Assembly: GCF_022761035.1 (NCBI RefSeq)
Contig: NZ_JAKWJP010000004.1
Span: 496,001-560,000 of the forward strand
Length of the DNA stretch: 64,000 bases
Direction: 5' to 3'
Source of the DNA: Microbacterium sp. SS28
GTDB lineage: Bacteria > Actinomycetota > Actinomycetes > Actinomycetales > Microbacteriaceae
Below the pieces are notes generated by a model. The model saw only the letters and a list, made by a program, of their open reading frames with translations. It was not told the DNA's origin and made no database searches. Made by a program: the position numbers and the translations under genes. Every line of letters starts with the position of its first letter. Position 1 is the first letter of the stretch. Shown here in pieces: positions 1-9,353 of the stretch.

Positions 1-2577
1 CCCCGACGAGCCGTTGAAGCCCGTCGCGGTGTCGCCCGTGATCGCACCCGCGGCGCCACGGGTGACGGTCCCGGTCTGGTTGCCCGTCGTGCCGCCGGCC
101 GCGAAGTCGCGGACCGTGCCCGACGCCGTCTCGTCGAGACGCCAGTAGAGGTCGGGCTGATCGGCCGAGACGGCGGTGCCGTAGGCGTCCACGGGTGCCG
201 CGCTCCACGCCGCGCCGCGGCCGCTCGCGAGGTAGTGACCCTGGATGTCGGTCTTGGTGAGTGCCTTCGCGTAGACCGCGACGTCGTCGATCGTGCCGGA
301 GAGGCCCGCGTCGCTGGGCCGGTTGGTGAAGCTGCCGGTCTGGTCGGCGCCGATGCGCCAGTAGCCGTCGTAGGCCTTGGGCGTCGTGTAGTTCTGGTCG
401 CGATTCACGCGGATGCCGTCGACGTACAGTTCCATGCCTCCGCTTCCGACCGTCCCGACGAGGTGGTGCCACTGCCCGTCGTTGACGCTCGACCGGCTGT
501 AGACCGTGCGGTACGAGCCGTCGTTGATCGCGAAGTTCACGTGCCCGGTCGCGTCGAGATAGAGGACGCGGTCGGTCATGCCCGAGGTCGAGGTCCCGGT
601 CGCCGAGTTGCCGTAGCCGACGATCCGACCGCCGCGCGTGCTCGTCGTCTTGATCCAGGCTTCGACGGATGCCGCGACCCCGGCGGGAGCGATGTCGGTC
701 GTCGTCATCCGGGGGTTGCTGCCGCCCGCCGAGGTCACACCGGCATCGGAATCGTTCAGCAGCGCGCCGCCCGCTCCGAGGGTCAGGCTGAGGAGCGTCC
801 CGGGCGCATCGCCGACGTCGTCGAAGAGCTTCGTGCCGGTCGTCTCGTCGAGGCGCCAGTAGTGCGTCGGACCGCTCGCGCGGACGGCGCTGCGGTAGAC
901 GGATGGCGCAGCCGCGGACACCGTGACGTAGGGCGACCACGCGCTCCACTGGATGTTTCCGTCGGCGTCCTTCGCGCGCACCTGGTAGCGCACCTGCGTT
1001 CCGGGGGTCTGGCCCGTGTCGGTGATGCTGAGGCTCGGGAGGCGCCAGAACTCGCTGTCGGTGCGGGTGAAGGTCGCGATCTTCGTCGCGGGGCTGCGGA
1101 ACACGTCGTAGGTGATCGCGGTGTTGTCGCGGTCCCATACGCTTCCGAAGGGCACCCGCACGAGACCGGCCTCGTTCGAGTAGGGCGCGGGCGTGAACGC
1201 GGTGTTGTTGAGCGGCGCCACGGCGTGCGGCGCGGTCGCGCGCTTCGCGAAGCGCACGAGACCCTGCTGGGCCGTCGTGTTGACCTTCGGGAACTCACCG
1301 CCGAGGACGATGTAGGTGTCGTTGCCCGTCACCGACCATGCCGCCTGGCGCGCTGACGTGTAGGTGCCGAACTCGAGGTCGGGGTACCAGTGCAGCAGTC
1401 CTGCGAACGGGATTCCGGTGTAATCCCAGCCGTAGGCGTCCTTCCTGGTGGTGATGCCGACGGGGAAGGTGGGCTCGGCGGTCGCCTTCTGCCAGCGGGA
1501 GCGCGGGCTCGTGTCGGGGAAGCCGTCCACGACCGTGCAGTCGTGCCGGTGGCCTACCGAGTACAGCACCTGCCCCTGCGGGAAGCTCGAATAGGTGTCG
1601 CCGAGGCAGTCGTTGATCCAATTGATGCTGCCCGTGTACGGATCGGCGGCGAAGGTGCCCTCGAACGACGCGCCCGCGCCGAAGGCGTAGCCCGTGCCGA
1701 AGACCTGCGCGCCGTCGGTGCTGAGGCTAGAGATGGCGCCGTTCAGGCCGGCCGTCTTGATCCTGTCGACCGCGGCCCAGGGCATCGTGTTGCCGGTCAC
1801 GGCATCGAGCGACCCCATGCCGTAGGCGGTCGCACCGTTCAGCTGCGTGAACGAGCCCGCGATGATGACGCGCGAGCGGTCGGGACTCGTGACCATGTCC
1901 CACACGAAGCCGTCGCCGGCGGCCACCGGCGCCCAGGTCGTGATCGTCTCGGTCTTGGAGTTCCACGCGGCGAGCTCCGTGCGCGGCTGGCCGCCGCTCG
2001 AGCGGAAGTTGCCGCCGACGTAGACGGTGTCGCCCGCGAACGCGAAGCCGCGGACCTGGCCGTCGGTGCGCGGCGCCCAGGAGAGCAGCGCGCCCGTCGC
2101 GACGTCGAACGCCGCGACGTGCGACCGTGCCTGGCCATCGGCAGACGTGAAGTCGCCGCCGAAGTAGACGGTCTTGCCGTCCGGCGCGGCGCGCACGATG
2201 AGGCCTTGCGCGTCGAGCGAGTGCGCGAAGTTCGGGATCGGACTTCCGGTCGTGATGTCGAACGCGAAGATGTTCAGGGCGTCGATCTCGCCGGCGCCAC
2301 CGGCAGCCACCCCGGGGGGACGGGCTTTGGTGAAGCTGCCGGTGACGTAGACGTTGTTGCCCACGACGGTCTGGCTCCACACGACGCCGTTGATCTGCCA
2401 CGTGGGCAGCACATCGACGGTGACCGTGTCGGGCAGCACCGGAGGGTCGGCGGCCGCCGCAGGGGACGAAGGCACCACCACGAGGGCGAGGGCGGCGATG
2501 GTCATCGCCGCGGCTGTGAGCGATGCGACGGTGCGGCGGGCTGCAGTGCCCAGCCGGTCGCGGTGGGTGCCTTGCAT
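1..2577 (-). CDS. Large secreted propeller-FnIII-LamG surface protein (C-terminus outside window)
   Basis: The reading frame is open from an ATG at 2577 to the window edge, so only the first 859 codons are visible. A Sec-type signal (basic start, hydrophobic stretch to about residue 45) is followed by beta-propeller-like repeats at about 60-430, with recurring 'YVTGSFT' and 'VYVGGNF' motifs. A fibronectin type III domain follows at about 450-545, then a LamG/concanavalin-like domain at about 555-780 ('THYWRLDE', 'WHHLVGTV', 'LYVDG') and the start of a second one from about 795. A good ribosome site (AGAGGAA) precedes the start. These domains point to an exported protein that binds carbohydrate or cell surface. 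The lipoprotein just upstream and the polysaccharide genes behind it support a cell-envelope role, but the ligand is unknown. Confidence 0.85.
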   Translation of the reverse strand, partial: MQGTHRDRLGTAARRTVASLTAAAMTIAALALVVVPSSPAAAADPPVLPDTVTVDVLPTWQINGVVWSQTVVGNNVYVTGSFTKARPPGVAAGGAGEIDALNIFAFDITTGSPIPNFAHSLDAQGLIVRAAPDGKTVYFGGDFTSADGQARSHVAAFDVATGALLSWAPRTDGQVRGFAFAGDTVYVGGNFRSSGGQPRTELAAWNSKTETITTWAPVAAGDGFVWDMVTSPDRSRVIIAGSFTQLNGATAYGMGSLDAVTGNTMPWAAVDRIKTAGLNGAISSLSTDGAQVFGTGYAFGAGASFEGTFAADPYTGSINWINDCLGDTYSSFPQGQVLYSVGHRHDCTVVDGFPDTSPRSRWQKATAEPTFPVGITTRKDAYGWDYTGIPFAGLLHWYPDLEFGTYTSARQAAWSVTGNDTYIVLGGEFPKVNTTAQQGLVRFAKRATAPHAVAPLNNTAFTPAPYSNEAGLVRVPFGSVWDRDNTAITYDVFRSPATKIATFTRTDSEFWRLPSLSITDTGQTPGTQVRYQVRAKDADGNIQWSAWSPYVTVSAAAPSVYRSAVRASGPTHYWRLDETTGTKLFDDVGDAPGTLLSLTLGAGGALLNDSDAGVTSAGGSNPRMTTTDIAPAGVAASVEAWIKTTSTRGGRIVGYGNSATGTSTSGMTDRVLYLDATGHVNFAINDGSYRTVYSRSSVNDGQWHHLVGTVGSGGMELYVDGIRVNRDQNYTTPKAYDGYWRIGADQTGSFTNRPSDAGLSGTIDDVAVYAKALTKTDIQGHYLASGRGAAWSAAPVDAYGTAVSADQPDLYWRLDETASGTVRDFAAGGTTGNQTGTVTRGAAGAITGDTATGFNGSSG

Positions 2578-2632
2578 GACAGTTCCTCTGATCGGTGCGC
2601 TGTGCGGGTGACGGGCGGCTGCGGAAGGCATG

Positions 2633-3325
2633 TCAGTCGAGCCCTCCGCGGAAGACGGCGGATGTGTGTCCTGCGTCGAAGTCGACGACGAGCGTGATCT
2701 GCGACATGGATTCCTCGGGGATCGCGAACGCGTAGACGGCGGTCGCGGTCGCGCCGGAGGCGAGGGTTCCCGCGAAGTCCTGCACGTCCGCCTCGTCGGC
2801 GTAGACGGGCTGCACCCGTCCGCCGTCCTTGTCGAGGACTGTGAGGACCGAGGTTCCGAGATCGATGCGGTCGGCGGAGCCGTTGGACAGCTCGAGCGTG
2901 AGCCGCGAGTAGCCCCGGCCCGGGAAGCTGCCGGGGCCCTTGGCGGTCTCCTCGCCGAACGACACGTCGGTGATCCGGACGCTCACGCCGTCGGGGTAGG
3001 TCACGGGGTCGGCGGTCGTCGCAGGATCGGCCTCCTGCGTCGGCGCAGCCGGGTCGCCCGGTCGCCCGACCTTCTCGACGGGCTGGTCGGAATCGACGTC
3101 GGGAGCGGCATCCGTCCCCGTCCCCGGGTCGACGCCCGAGGCGGACGCCGATGCCGACGGGGCCGGAGCGGGCGCTGTGCGCGAGGAGTCGGGCGTCGAC
3201 TCGCGGGTCGGGCCCGCGCCCGCGGGCCCGGGCGCCGCGGAGCACGCCGCGAGGACGATGCACAGCACCGTCGCGGCCGCCGCGGCCCACAGCCGGGTCA
3301 GTCGAGGACTTCGCGGGGCGCCCAT
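2633..3325 (-). CDS. Lipoprotein with DUF4352-like domain
   Basis: The product is 230 aa. I chose the ATG at 3325 because GGAGG sits just upstream and because it places a lipoprotein signal at the N-terminus: basic start, hydrophobic core, lipobox LAAC at about residue 29. A Pro/Ser/Thr/Ala-rich linker follows to about residue 95. The C-terminal half resembles DUF4352/TRF2-like immunoglobulin-type domains ('LTLELSNGSADRIDL', 'VYAFAIPEE'). Such proteins are anchored on the outer face of the membrane and their function is generally unknown. The start lies 28 bases inside the end of the upstream glycosyltransferase gene, so the two are probably co-transcribed. Confidence 0.8.
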   Translation of the reverse strand: MGAPRSPRLTRLWAAAAATVLCIVLAACSAAPGPAGAGPTRESTPDSSRTAPAPAPSASASASGVDPGTGTDAAPDVDSDQPVEKVGRPGDPAAPTQEADPATTADPVTYPDGVSVRITDVSFGEETAKGPGSFPGRGYSRLTLELSNGSADRIDLGTSVLTVLDKDGGRVQPVYADEADVQDFAGTLASGATATAVYAFAIPEESMSQITLVVDFDAGHTSAVFRGGLD

Positions 3326-4515
3326 TGCGCCTCCTTGGTCGGGGCGCTCGCGGCAGGCCGTGCCTGCACGTCGAGCGCGCGGGAGAGACGCGAGTGGAAC
3401 CTCTCGGGGCTGTATCGGAGCTGGGCCCGCACGGCATCCCGCCGCGCGGCGAGCCGGTACTCGGCCCACCGGTCGTGAACGCGCCGCAGTCCGAGCGCGA
3501 GCGACTCGGCGTCGTCGGGCGCCACGAGCACCGCCGCGTCGAACCCCGTGGCCGCCTCGGCGAGCCCCGAGTGATCCGCGACGACGACGGGGCGCTCGCT
3601 GAGGAGCGCCTCGATCACGACGTTCCCGAACGACTCGTCAAGACGGGACGGGACGACCGCGACATCCGCCGCCGCGAAGTCGTCCCACACGACCTCGTGG
3701 AATCCCGAGAAGCGCACGTGCGCCGCGAGGTCGAGCTCGTCGACGAGCGTGCGCAGCTGCGCCTCGTACCACTCGTATCCGGGGAAGACCGCGCCGACGA
3801 GCTCGACCTGCGGCTGGATGCCCGCGTCGCGCAGAAGCGCGGCGGCGCGGACGACGAGGTCGACGCCTTTGCGCGGCGAGAGCCGGCCGACGTAGACGAT
3901 GCGGAACGCGCCCTCGAGCTCCTCGCGCGCGGCGCGCGGCTGCCGCGGGCCGCCGACGCCGTTCGGCACGACGTGGGCACGACCGAGCTTCTCGAGTCCG
4001 GGTGAGCCCGACACGCGCCTGCTCGTCTCGGAGTTGAAGACCACCGCGTTCGCGAGTCGCAGCGGAGCTGTGAGCAGTGCGCGCGCGGGCGCCGAGAGCC
4101 CCGCTTCCGCCTCGTGCACGTAGACGACGATCGTCCGGCGCGACAGGCGGGCGGCCAGCGTCCAGAACGGCAGCGTCACGGTGTTGGCCAGCACGACGTC
4201 GGGCTGGAGCTCGCCCAGAAGCCGCCGCATGCGAGGCAGCTGCACGAGCACCTCACCCACGAGCGACAGCATCCCGCGGACGCTGAGCATGCTCTTGCGC
4301 ACGACGGGGACCGGGAGGATCTCGACCTCGGCGCCGGCGGCGCGCAGCTGCGGCACGAGCGGTCCGTCGGTCGAGCACGTGACGACGGTGCGCCAGCCGA
4401 GCGCGACGAGTCCCCGCGCGGCCTCGAGCGCCATCCGGTCCGAGCCGTAGAGGTCGGCGGAGGGATTGGCGATGAGGACGGTTCCGTAGGAAGACCGCTC
4501 GGCGGGCGCGACCAT
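3298..4515 (-). CDS. Glycosyltransferase family 4 protein
   Basis: The product is 405 aa with two Rossmann-like halves (GT-B fold). The N-terminal half carries the acceptor-side motif 'LIANPSADLYGSDR'. The C-terminal half carries 'IVYVGRLSPRKGVDLVV' and the EX7E donor-site motif in 'DESFGNVVIEAL', typical of retaining GT4 enzymes that use nucleotide-sugars. It probably adds a sugar to a lipid-linked exopolysaccharide or glycan intermediate on the cytoplasmic face of the membrane. It starts one base after the preceding gene ends, inside a compact minus-strand operon with a dehydrogenase and another glycosyltransferase. Donor and acceptor cannot be read from the sequence. Confidence 0.88.
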   Translation of the reverse strand: MVAPAERSSYGTVLIANPSADLYGSDRMALEAARGLVALGWRTVVTCSTDGPLVPQLRAAGAEVEILPVPVVRKSMLSVRGMLSLVGEVLVQLPRMRRLLGELQPDVVLANTVTLPFWTLAARLSRRTIVVYVHEAEAGLSAPARALLTAPLRLANAVVFNSETSRRVSGSPGLEKLGRAHVVPNGVGGPRQPRAAREELEGAFRIVYVGRLSPRKGVDLVVRAAALLRDAGIQPQVELVGAVFPGYEWYEAQLRTLVDELDLAAHVRFSGFHEVVWDDFAAADVAVVPSRLDESFGNVVIEALLSERPVVVADHSGLAEAATGFDAAVLVAPDDAESLALGLRRVHDRWAEYRLAARRDAVRAQLRYSPERFHSRLSRALDVQARPAASAPTKEAQWAPREVLD

Positions 4516-4516
4516 G

Positions 4517-5407
4517 TCAGGCCCCCCGCCAGTACTCGTCGACGAGGCCGACGGTCGAGGAGATGTTGGCGCGGCTGGATGCGCCGAACACGATCGACTC
4601 GAGGTTGGGCAGGGCGCACGCCCACTCGAGCGCCTCGCGCGCAGGGAGCGCGCCGCTCGCCATGACCGACATCGCGACAGCGCGGAACGGCCGCTTCTCC
4701 ATCGCGTCGAGGTACGCCTCGACGCCTCCCGACATCCGGAATCCCAGCTTGTTGATGTTGGAGCACACGATCGGGTTCTGCACGCCGACGCGGTCCAGGT
4801 CGTCGAGCAGCCGGGGCAGGTTCATCGTGATGAAGCCCGGCTGCGCGTTGTAGCGCCGGCTCACGTGGTCGGCGAAGATGCGCAGCGCGTCCGTGAACCC
4901 GAGCCCCGAGAGCAGGTCGACGACGACGTTCTGCATCCAGATCACGGGCGTGTCGAGTCCCGCGAACATCTTGAGCTCGGCGTCGACGAGCAGGGTCGAC
5001 ACGCCTTCTATGTCCTTGCGGGCGAGCGACGTGGCGCCGCGTGCGATGCTGTCGAGCAGTCCCTCATCTGGCAGGAACTTGCGGATGGCGCCGAGGAAGC
5101 CGTCCTCGGTGACGGCGTTCGCGTACTTGTGCGCGTAAGGCATGCACGGGAAGAGCTTGAGGCCCGCATACCTCGCTGGATCGGCCCGGACGGCGTCGCA
5201 GACCTCCGCGATGCGGTCGTGCGTCGTGCACATGAAGGTCCTGATGCCCTCGTCGTACGCGGCGTCGATGACGTGCATGATCGCGGCGGTGTCCTGGAAG
5301 CGCATCTGCTGCGCGCGGGCCTTCTCCTCGGACATGTGGTTGACGCCGAAGAACTGGTTGTCGCCGAAGAGGAGGCGGTCCATCGTCCGGGTCGCGGTGA
5401 CGGTCAT
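4517..5407 (-). CDS. Uncharacterised TIM-barrel-like protein of the polysaccharide cluster
   Basis: The product is 296 aa. The N-terminus reads 'RLLFGDNQFFGVNHMSEEKA', and the chain ends with 'SIVFGASSRANISSTVGLVDEY', a pattern reminiscent of aldo/keto-reductase or TIM-barrel proteins. The classical aldo/keto-reductase Tyr-Lys-His catalytic set is not obvious. I do not recognise a characterised family. The gene starts 2 bases after the Gfo/Idh/MocA gene and ends one base before the GT4 gene, so it is surely co-transcribed with them and probably acts on a sugar or glycan intermediate. An in-frame ATG at 5383 is a possible alternative start, since neither has a strong ribosome site. Confidence 0.7.
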   Translation of the reverse strand: MTVTATRTMDRLLFGDNQFFGVNHMSEEKARAQQMRFQDTAAIMHVIDAAYDEGIRTFMCTTHDRIAEVCDAVRADPARYAGLKLFPCMPYAHKYANAVTEDGFLGAIRKFLPDEGLLDSIARGATSLARKDIEGVSTLLVDAELKMFAGLDTPVIWMQNVVVDLLSGLGFTDALRIFADHVSRRYNAQPGFITMNLPRLLDDLDRVGVQNPIVCSNINKLGFRMSGGVEAYLDAMEKRPFRAVAMSVMASGALPAREALEWACALPNLESIVFGASSRANISSTVGLVDEYWRGA

Positions 5408-5409
5408 CG

Positions 5410-6519
5410 TCAGGACCCCACTCTCAGGCTGCGGAAAGCGGCGCCGATGCCCCGCTTGACCGGCCGCTGGGTGCGGATCGAGCCGGTCCGCGTGAGGCGG
5501 GAGCCGTCGCGCGTCGCATCCTCGCCGATCATCGAGATGACGCGGTCGGTGACCGCCGCCGACGCGAAGTCGTTCTCGCCTTCGACCGCTTCGTCGACGA
5601 TGCGCCGCACGAACGCGTCGAGCTGCGCACTGTACTCCTCCCCTCGGAGGTAGAACCAGGGCGCTTCGCTGAGCTCGGTGGTGTACCGGACGTTCCATCC
5701 GACGCCGTAGCCATCGGGGATCGGCGCGGTGTCGCGCAGATACACCTGGATCTCCTGGCGATCCGCGTAGATGCGGCCGTGCGTCCCCCACAGCGTGACC
5801 TTCGTCGTCATCTTGCGCTGTGACTCGTCCGACCAGTTGGCCACGATCTGCGCGGTGCCGCCCGGATAGTGCAGCGTGCTCGCGACGGCGTCATCGATCT
5901 GCGTCGAGAAGATGCTCGTCAGCTGGCTGCCGCTGACCGCCTCGGGCGTGCCGAGGTACCACGTGAGCAGATTGAGGGGGTGCGCCGCGTAGTCGTAGAG
6001 GCATCCGCCGCCGGTCGCGCGCTGGCTGCGCCACGTGTGACCCGACGGCTTGAGCACGACCGGCCCGTACGCCTCGGCGAGGGCCGTGTTGACGGAGCCG
6101 ATCGCTCCGAGCCCGACGAGCCGGTGCACTTCTCGGAAGGCTCCGACGAACCGGTTGTGGTACCCGACCTGGGTCACGAGCCCGCGGGCGGCCGCGGCAT
6201 CCGTGAGCACGGCGCTCTCGGCCGGATCGATCACGAGGGGCTTCTCGCAGAAGATGTGGATGCCCCGCTCGATCGCGGCTCGGATCATGCCGGCGTGCAG
6301 ATGCGTCGGGGTCGCGACGATGAGCGCCTGGGGCCTGGCTTCGTCGAGCATGCGGTCGAGGTCCTTGAACGTGCGCACGCCCGTGTACTTCGAGAGCACG
6401 TCGAGCAGGTAGCCCGTCGCATCGCACACCCCGACGACGTTCACCTCCGGGTGCGCGGTGATCATCGACAGGTGCGACAGCCCCATCTTCCCCAGACCCA
6501 CGACCCCGACATCGATCAT
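5410..6519 (-). CDS. Gfo/Idh/MocA family oxidoreductase
   Basis: The product is 369 aa. The N-terminal NAD(P)-binding Rossmann fold is clear ('VGVVGLGKMGLSHL', then 'ALIVATPTHLHAGM'), with the family's 'FCEKPL' motif near residue 100. The C-terminal alpha/beta substrate domain contains 'GGGCLYDYAAHPLNLLTWYLG', which holds the expected Asp and His. These enzymes oxidise or reduce sugars and cyclitols, often to make nucleotide-sugar precursors. Start and previous stop overlap as ATGA at 6516-6519, showing translational coupling to the DUF1972 glycosyltransferase. The most likely job is to modify a sugar for the polysaccharide made by this cluster. Confidence 0.87.
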   Translation of the reverse strand: MIDVGVVGLGKMGLSHLSMITAHPEVNVVGVCDATGYLLDVLSKYTGVRTFKDLDRMLDEARPQALIVATPTHLHAGMIRAAIERGIHIFCEKPLVIDPAESAVLTDAAAARGLVTQVGYHNRFVGAFREVHRLVGLGAIGSVNTALAEAYGPVVLKPSGHTWRSQRATGGGCLYDYAAHPLNLLTWYLGTPEAVSGSQLTSIFSTQIDDAVASTLHYPGGTAQIVANWSDESQRKMTTKVTLWGTHGRIYADRQEIQVYLRDTAPIPDGYGVGWNVRYTTELSEAPWFYLRGEEYSAQLDAFVRRIVDEAVEGENDFASAAVTDRVISMIGEDATRDGSRLTRTGSIRTQRPVKRGIGAAFRSLRVGS

Positions 6520-7664
6520 GCGATGGCTCCCGTCTTCTCCTGCACTTGCCCTCGTCGCCCGAGCGCGTCGCGCAGGGCCTGCTCGTACTGGGCGCCGATC
6601 CGGGCCCACGTGAACTCGTCGCGGAACCGGGCGCGGCTCGCCATTCCCATGCGGCGGCGGTGGTCCTCGTCGGGCAGCAGCGACCGCAGGATGCGGACGA
6701 GGCTGCGCACATCGGAGAAGTACGCGTTCAACGGCCCCGCAACCCACGTGTTGTACGGGTTGCGGTGCGCGATTATCGCGTTTCCGGCCGCCATGGCCTC
6801 CACGAGCGAGGGGTTCGTCCCGCCGACCGTGTGGCCGTGCAGGTACACGGCGCTGTGGAAGCGCAGCGACCGCAGGCGTTCGGCGTCGAAGATGGCGCCG
6901 GGGAAGATGACTTCGTCGGATGCCGCAGCCAGGACGCGCGCCTGGTACGGGTCGTCGATCCCGTACGGGCCGACGACGACGAGCGGCCGGCCTCGCTCCT
7001 CGGCCGACCACGCGGTCACGATCTCGAGCACCGAGTTCTCGGGGATGGGCCGGCAGACGACCATCCCGTAGTCGCCCGGCGTGAGGCCGAGCTCCTTCGC
7101 GGGCCCCGTGGGCGCGTTCACGACCTCGTGCGCGCCGTACGTGATCGTCTGCACGCGCCGCTCTCCGAAGTGGCGCCGGAGGTAGGTCGCGATGACGGGA
7201 TGATCGGCGATCAGCACGTCGCCCGACCAGCCCGCGAGCCGTTCGTTGGCGAGCAGGATGCCCTGCTTCGCGAGCCCCCACCGCCGGCGGGTCCACTCCA
7301 TCCCGTCCATGTTGATGACGTTCGGGATGCCGCGCAGCCGCGGGACCACGTCGTAGACGCCCGTGTTGTAGCCGAAGGTCAGCCACACGTCGCCCGGCTC
7401 GTGGATCGCCATCGCGTGCCGGATGGACGTCAGATCGAAGGCGGAGGTGCCGCGCCACCCCTCTCGGGGCTCGTGGATCATCGTGCGCACGACCCCGTGC
7501 CACTCATCGGTCTCGATCGGGCCCGCGCCGTCCAGCTGGCAGTAGACCTCGACGGTCCAGCCGTGGTCTCGCAGATGGAAGGCGATGTTCTCGGCGGCCG
7601 TCTCGAAGCCGCCGTAGTTCGCGGGCACCCCGTGGGTGCCGAGGATGCGGACTGTCGGGTTCAC
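6516..7664 (-). CDS. DUF1972-type glycosyltransferase (rhamnosyltransferase-like)
   Basis: The product is 382 aa, starting at GTG 7664 with AAAGG about 13 bases upstream. The N-terminal DUF1972 signature 'ILGTHGVPANYGGFET' is diagnostic for a group that includes Cps2T/WchF-type rhamnosyltransferases of capsule pathways. The C-terminal GT4 half contains 'HGHTVGGTNPSLVEAMAAG', with the acidic donor-binding residue. It should act in the cytoplasm on an undecaprenyl-linked sugar, plausibly as the second step after the sugar-1-phosphate transferase encoded upstream. Rhamnose specificity is inferred from the family only. About 200 noncoding bases (7665-7870) separate it from the transferase gene. 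Confidence 0.87.
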   Translation of the reverse strand: MNPTVRILGTHGVPANYGGFETAAENIAFHLRDHGWTVEVYCQLDGAGPIETDEWHGVVRTMIHEPREGWRGTSAFDLTSIRHAMAIHEPGDVWLTFGYNTGVYDVVPRLRGIPNVINMDGMEWTRRRWGLAKQGILLANERLAGWSGDVLIADHPVIATYLRRHFGERRVQTITYGAHEVVNAPTGPAKELGLTPGDYGMVVCRPIPENSVLEIVTAWSAEERGRPLVVVGPYGIDDPYQARVLAAASDEVIFPGAIFDAERLRSLRFHSAVYLHGHTVGGTNPSLVEAMAAGNAIIAHRNPYNTWVAGPLNAYFSDVRSLVRILRSLLPDEDHRRRMGMASRARFRDEFTWARIGAQYEQALRDALGRRGQVQEKTGAIA

Positions 7665-7870
7665 GATGTCGCCACACCTTTCAGATCCGGGCCGTCAGCC
7701 TGCGGGGCGAGCGCATCAGGTGTCGGTGGAGCTGCGCCGCCCGTCCGCGGAGGCGGGGACCAGACCCGCACGGTCGCGGTGAACTGGGCGTGGGGCTGCT
7801 ACCCAGGCGCGTTCCGCGCAGGGGCGGACGGGCGACGCAGGTGTGTGGGGAATCAAGGATTCTGTCCATC

Positions 7871-9322
7871 TCAATAGGCGCCTTTCGCGGCGACCATGAC
7901 CTTGGCGGTGCGCCACATGATCATGAGGTCGGTCGTGAGCGACCAGTTCTCGACGTAGCGGAGGTCGAGGCGCACGCTGTCCTCCCACGACAGGTCGCTG
8001 CGACCGCTCACCTGCCAGAGGCCAGTGATACCGGGCTTGATGTAGAGCCGCCGCGAGACCGTGCCGTCGTACTCGGTGACCTCGCTAGGCAGTGGGGGAC
8101 GGGGGCCGACGATGCTCATGTCGCCCAGCAGCACGTTGGCGAACTGCGGCAGCTCGTCGAGCGAGAACTTGCGCAGCACCGCGCCGACGCGCGTGATGCG
8201 CGGGTCGTGGCGCAGCTTGAAGAGAGGACCGGAGCCTTCGTTCTGCGCGCGCAGCGCCTCGAGCCGCGCTTCGGCGTCGACGGTCATCGTCCGGAACTTG
8301 AGCATCCCGAACTGCCGCCCGTCGCGGCCCACGCGGGTCTGCCGGAAGAGCACGGGCCCGGGGGAGTCCATCTTGATAGCCATCGCGATGAAGGGCGTCA
8401 GGAGCAGGATCGGGATGAGGGCGAGTGTCGCGAAGGCGATGTCGAACGCCCGCTTGAGAGCGTGGATGCCGCCCTCGAACTCGGGGATCTTCACCTGGAT
8501 GAGCGGAAGCCCGTCGAGCTGGCGCAGCGAGATGCGGGGGCCGGCGACATCCGTGAGCCGGCTGCACAGGACGAGCTCGGCGGCCGTGCCCTCGAGCTCC
8601 CAGCTCAGGCGCCGGATGAAGTCGCGATCGTGCGAGGGCAGGCTCGCGACGATGATGGTGTCCGCCCCCGACACCCGCGCGCAGGCGGAAGTGGAGGCGA
8701 TCGACCCGACCACGGGGTACGAGCGGTCTTCGACCTCGATCGGGCCGCCGCCGGAATCGGTCGTCGCGCCGATCACGACATAGCAGTGGTGCGGGTCGCG
8801 GACGAGGTTGCCGATGACGTACTCGACGTCCTCGCGCGTGCCGGCGACGAGGGCCCGCGAGACGCAGTCGCCGTGCTCGCGCTCGTGGATGAGCGACTTG
8901 CGCCAGAGCCAGCGGCTCACGAGGAGCGCGAGGAGCCCCGCCGGCAGCGCCGTCACGAGCTGCAGCCGCAGCCCCGGGAGCTGAAGGACGAGGAAGAGGA
9001 TCGACAGGATGCCGAAGGCGAGCCCCGTCGCATGTGCGACCCGCGCGTACTCCGTCGACCCCGAACCGAGCACGGCGGTCTCCCGCGTATGACCGACCCA
9101 CAGCAGCGCGAGCCATGCGCCCGCCACGAGGGCCGCGACGCGCGAGGCGCTCGTGAGACCGCTCGTCTCGGGCGAGACCGCGAACTCGATGCTCGCCGCC
9201 GCCACTGCGACGCCGATGACGCACACGGCGTCAGTCAGCGCGAGGCGCCGCCGGTACCGGCGCTCCCAAAGATGCCTTCGCTCCAGCGAAGGCTGTACAC
9301 GCGGCGCGATCGCCACGGGCAT
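7871..9322 (-). CDS. Polyprenyl-phosphate sugar-1-phosphate transferase (exopolysaccharide initiation)
   Basis: The product is 483 aa. An N-terminal block of four to five membrane helices (about 35-150) and a CoA-binding-like middle domain precede the bacterial sugar transferase domain, which begins with a membrane helix near residue 270. Key motifs are 'KMDSPGPVLFRQTRVGRDG', 'MLKFRTM', 'LRKFSLDELPQ' and 'SIVGPRPPLPSE'. The family moves hexose-1-phosphate from a nucleotide-sugar to undecaprenyl phosphate, the first committed step in exopolysaccharide synthesis. An upstream ATG at 9520 keeps the frame open, but the extra 66 codons have poor third-position GC and include a hairpin, so I start at 9322, which has GGAG in front. 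Confidence 0.9.
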   Translation of the reverse strand: MPVAIAPRVQPSLERRHLWERRYRRRLALTDAVCVIGVAVAAASIEFAVSPETSGLTSASRVAALVAGAWLALLWVGHTRETAVLGSGSTEYARVAHATGLAFGILSILFLVLQLPGLRLQLVTALPAGLLALLVSRWLWRKSLIHEREHGDCVSRALVAGTREDVEYVIGNLVRDPHHCYVVIGATTDSGGGPIEVEDRSYPVVGSIASTSACARVSGADTIIVASLPSHDRDFIRRLSWELEGTAAELVLCSRLTDVAGPRISLRQLDGLPLIQVKIPEFEGGIHALKRAFDIAFATLALIPILLLTPFIAMAIKMDSPGPVLFRQTRVGRDGRQFGMLKFRTMTVDAEARLEALRAQNEGSGPLFKLRHDPRITRVGAVLRKFSLDELPQFANVLLGDMSIVGPRPPLPSEVTEYDGTVSRRLYIKPGITGLWQVSGRSDLSWEDSVRLDLRYVENWSLTTDLMIMWRTAKVMVAAKGAY

Positions 9323-9353
9323 CGGCTCCGACCGCAGACGGATCGCCGCCGGA

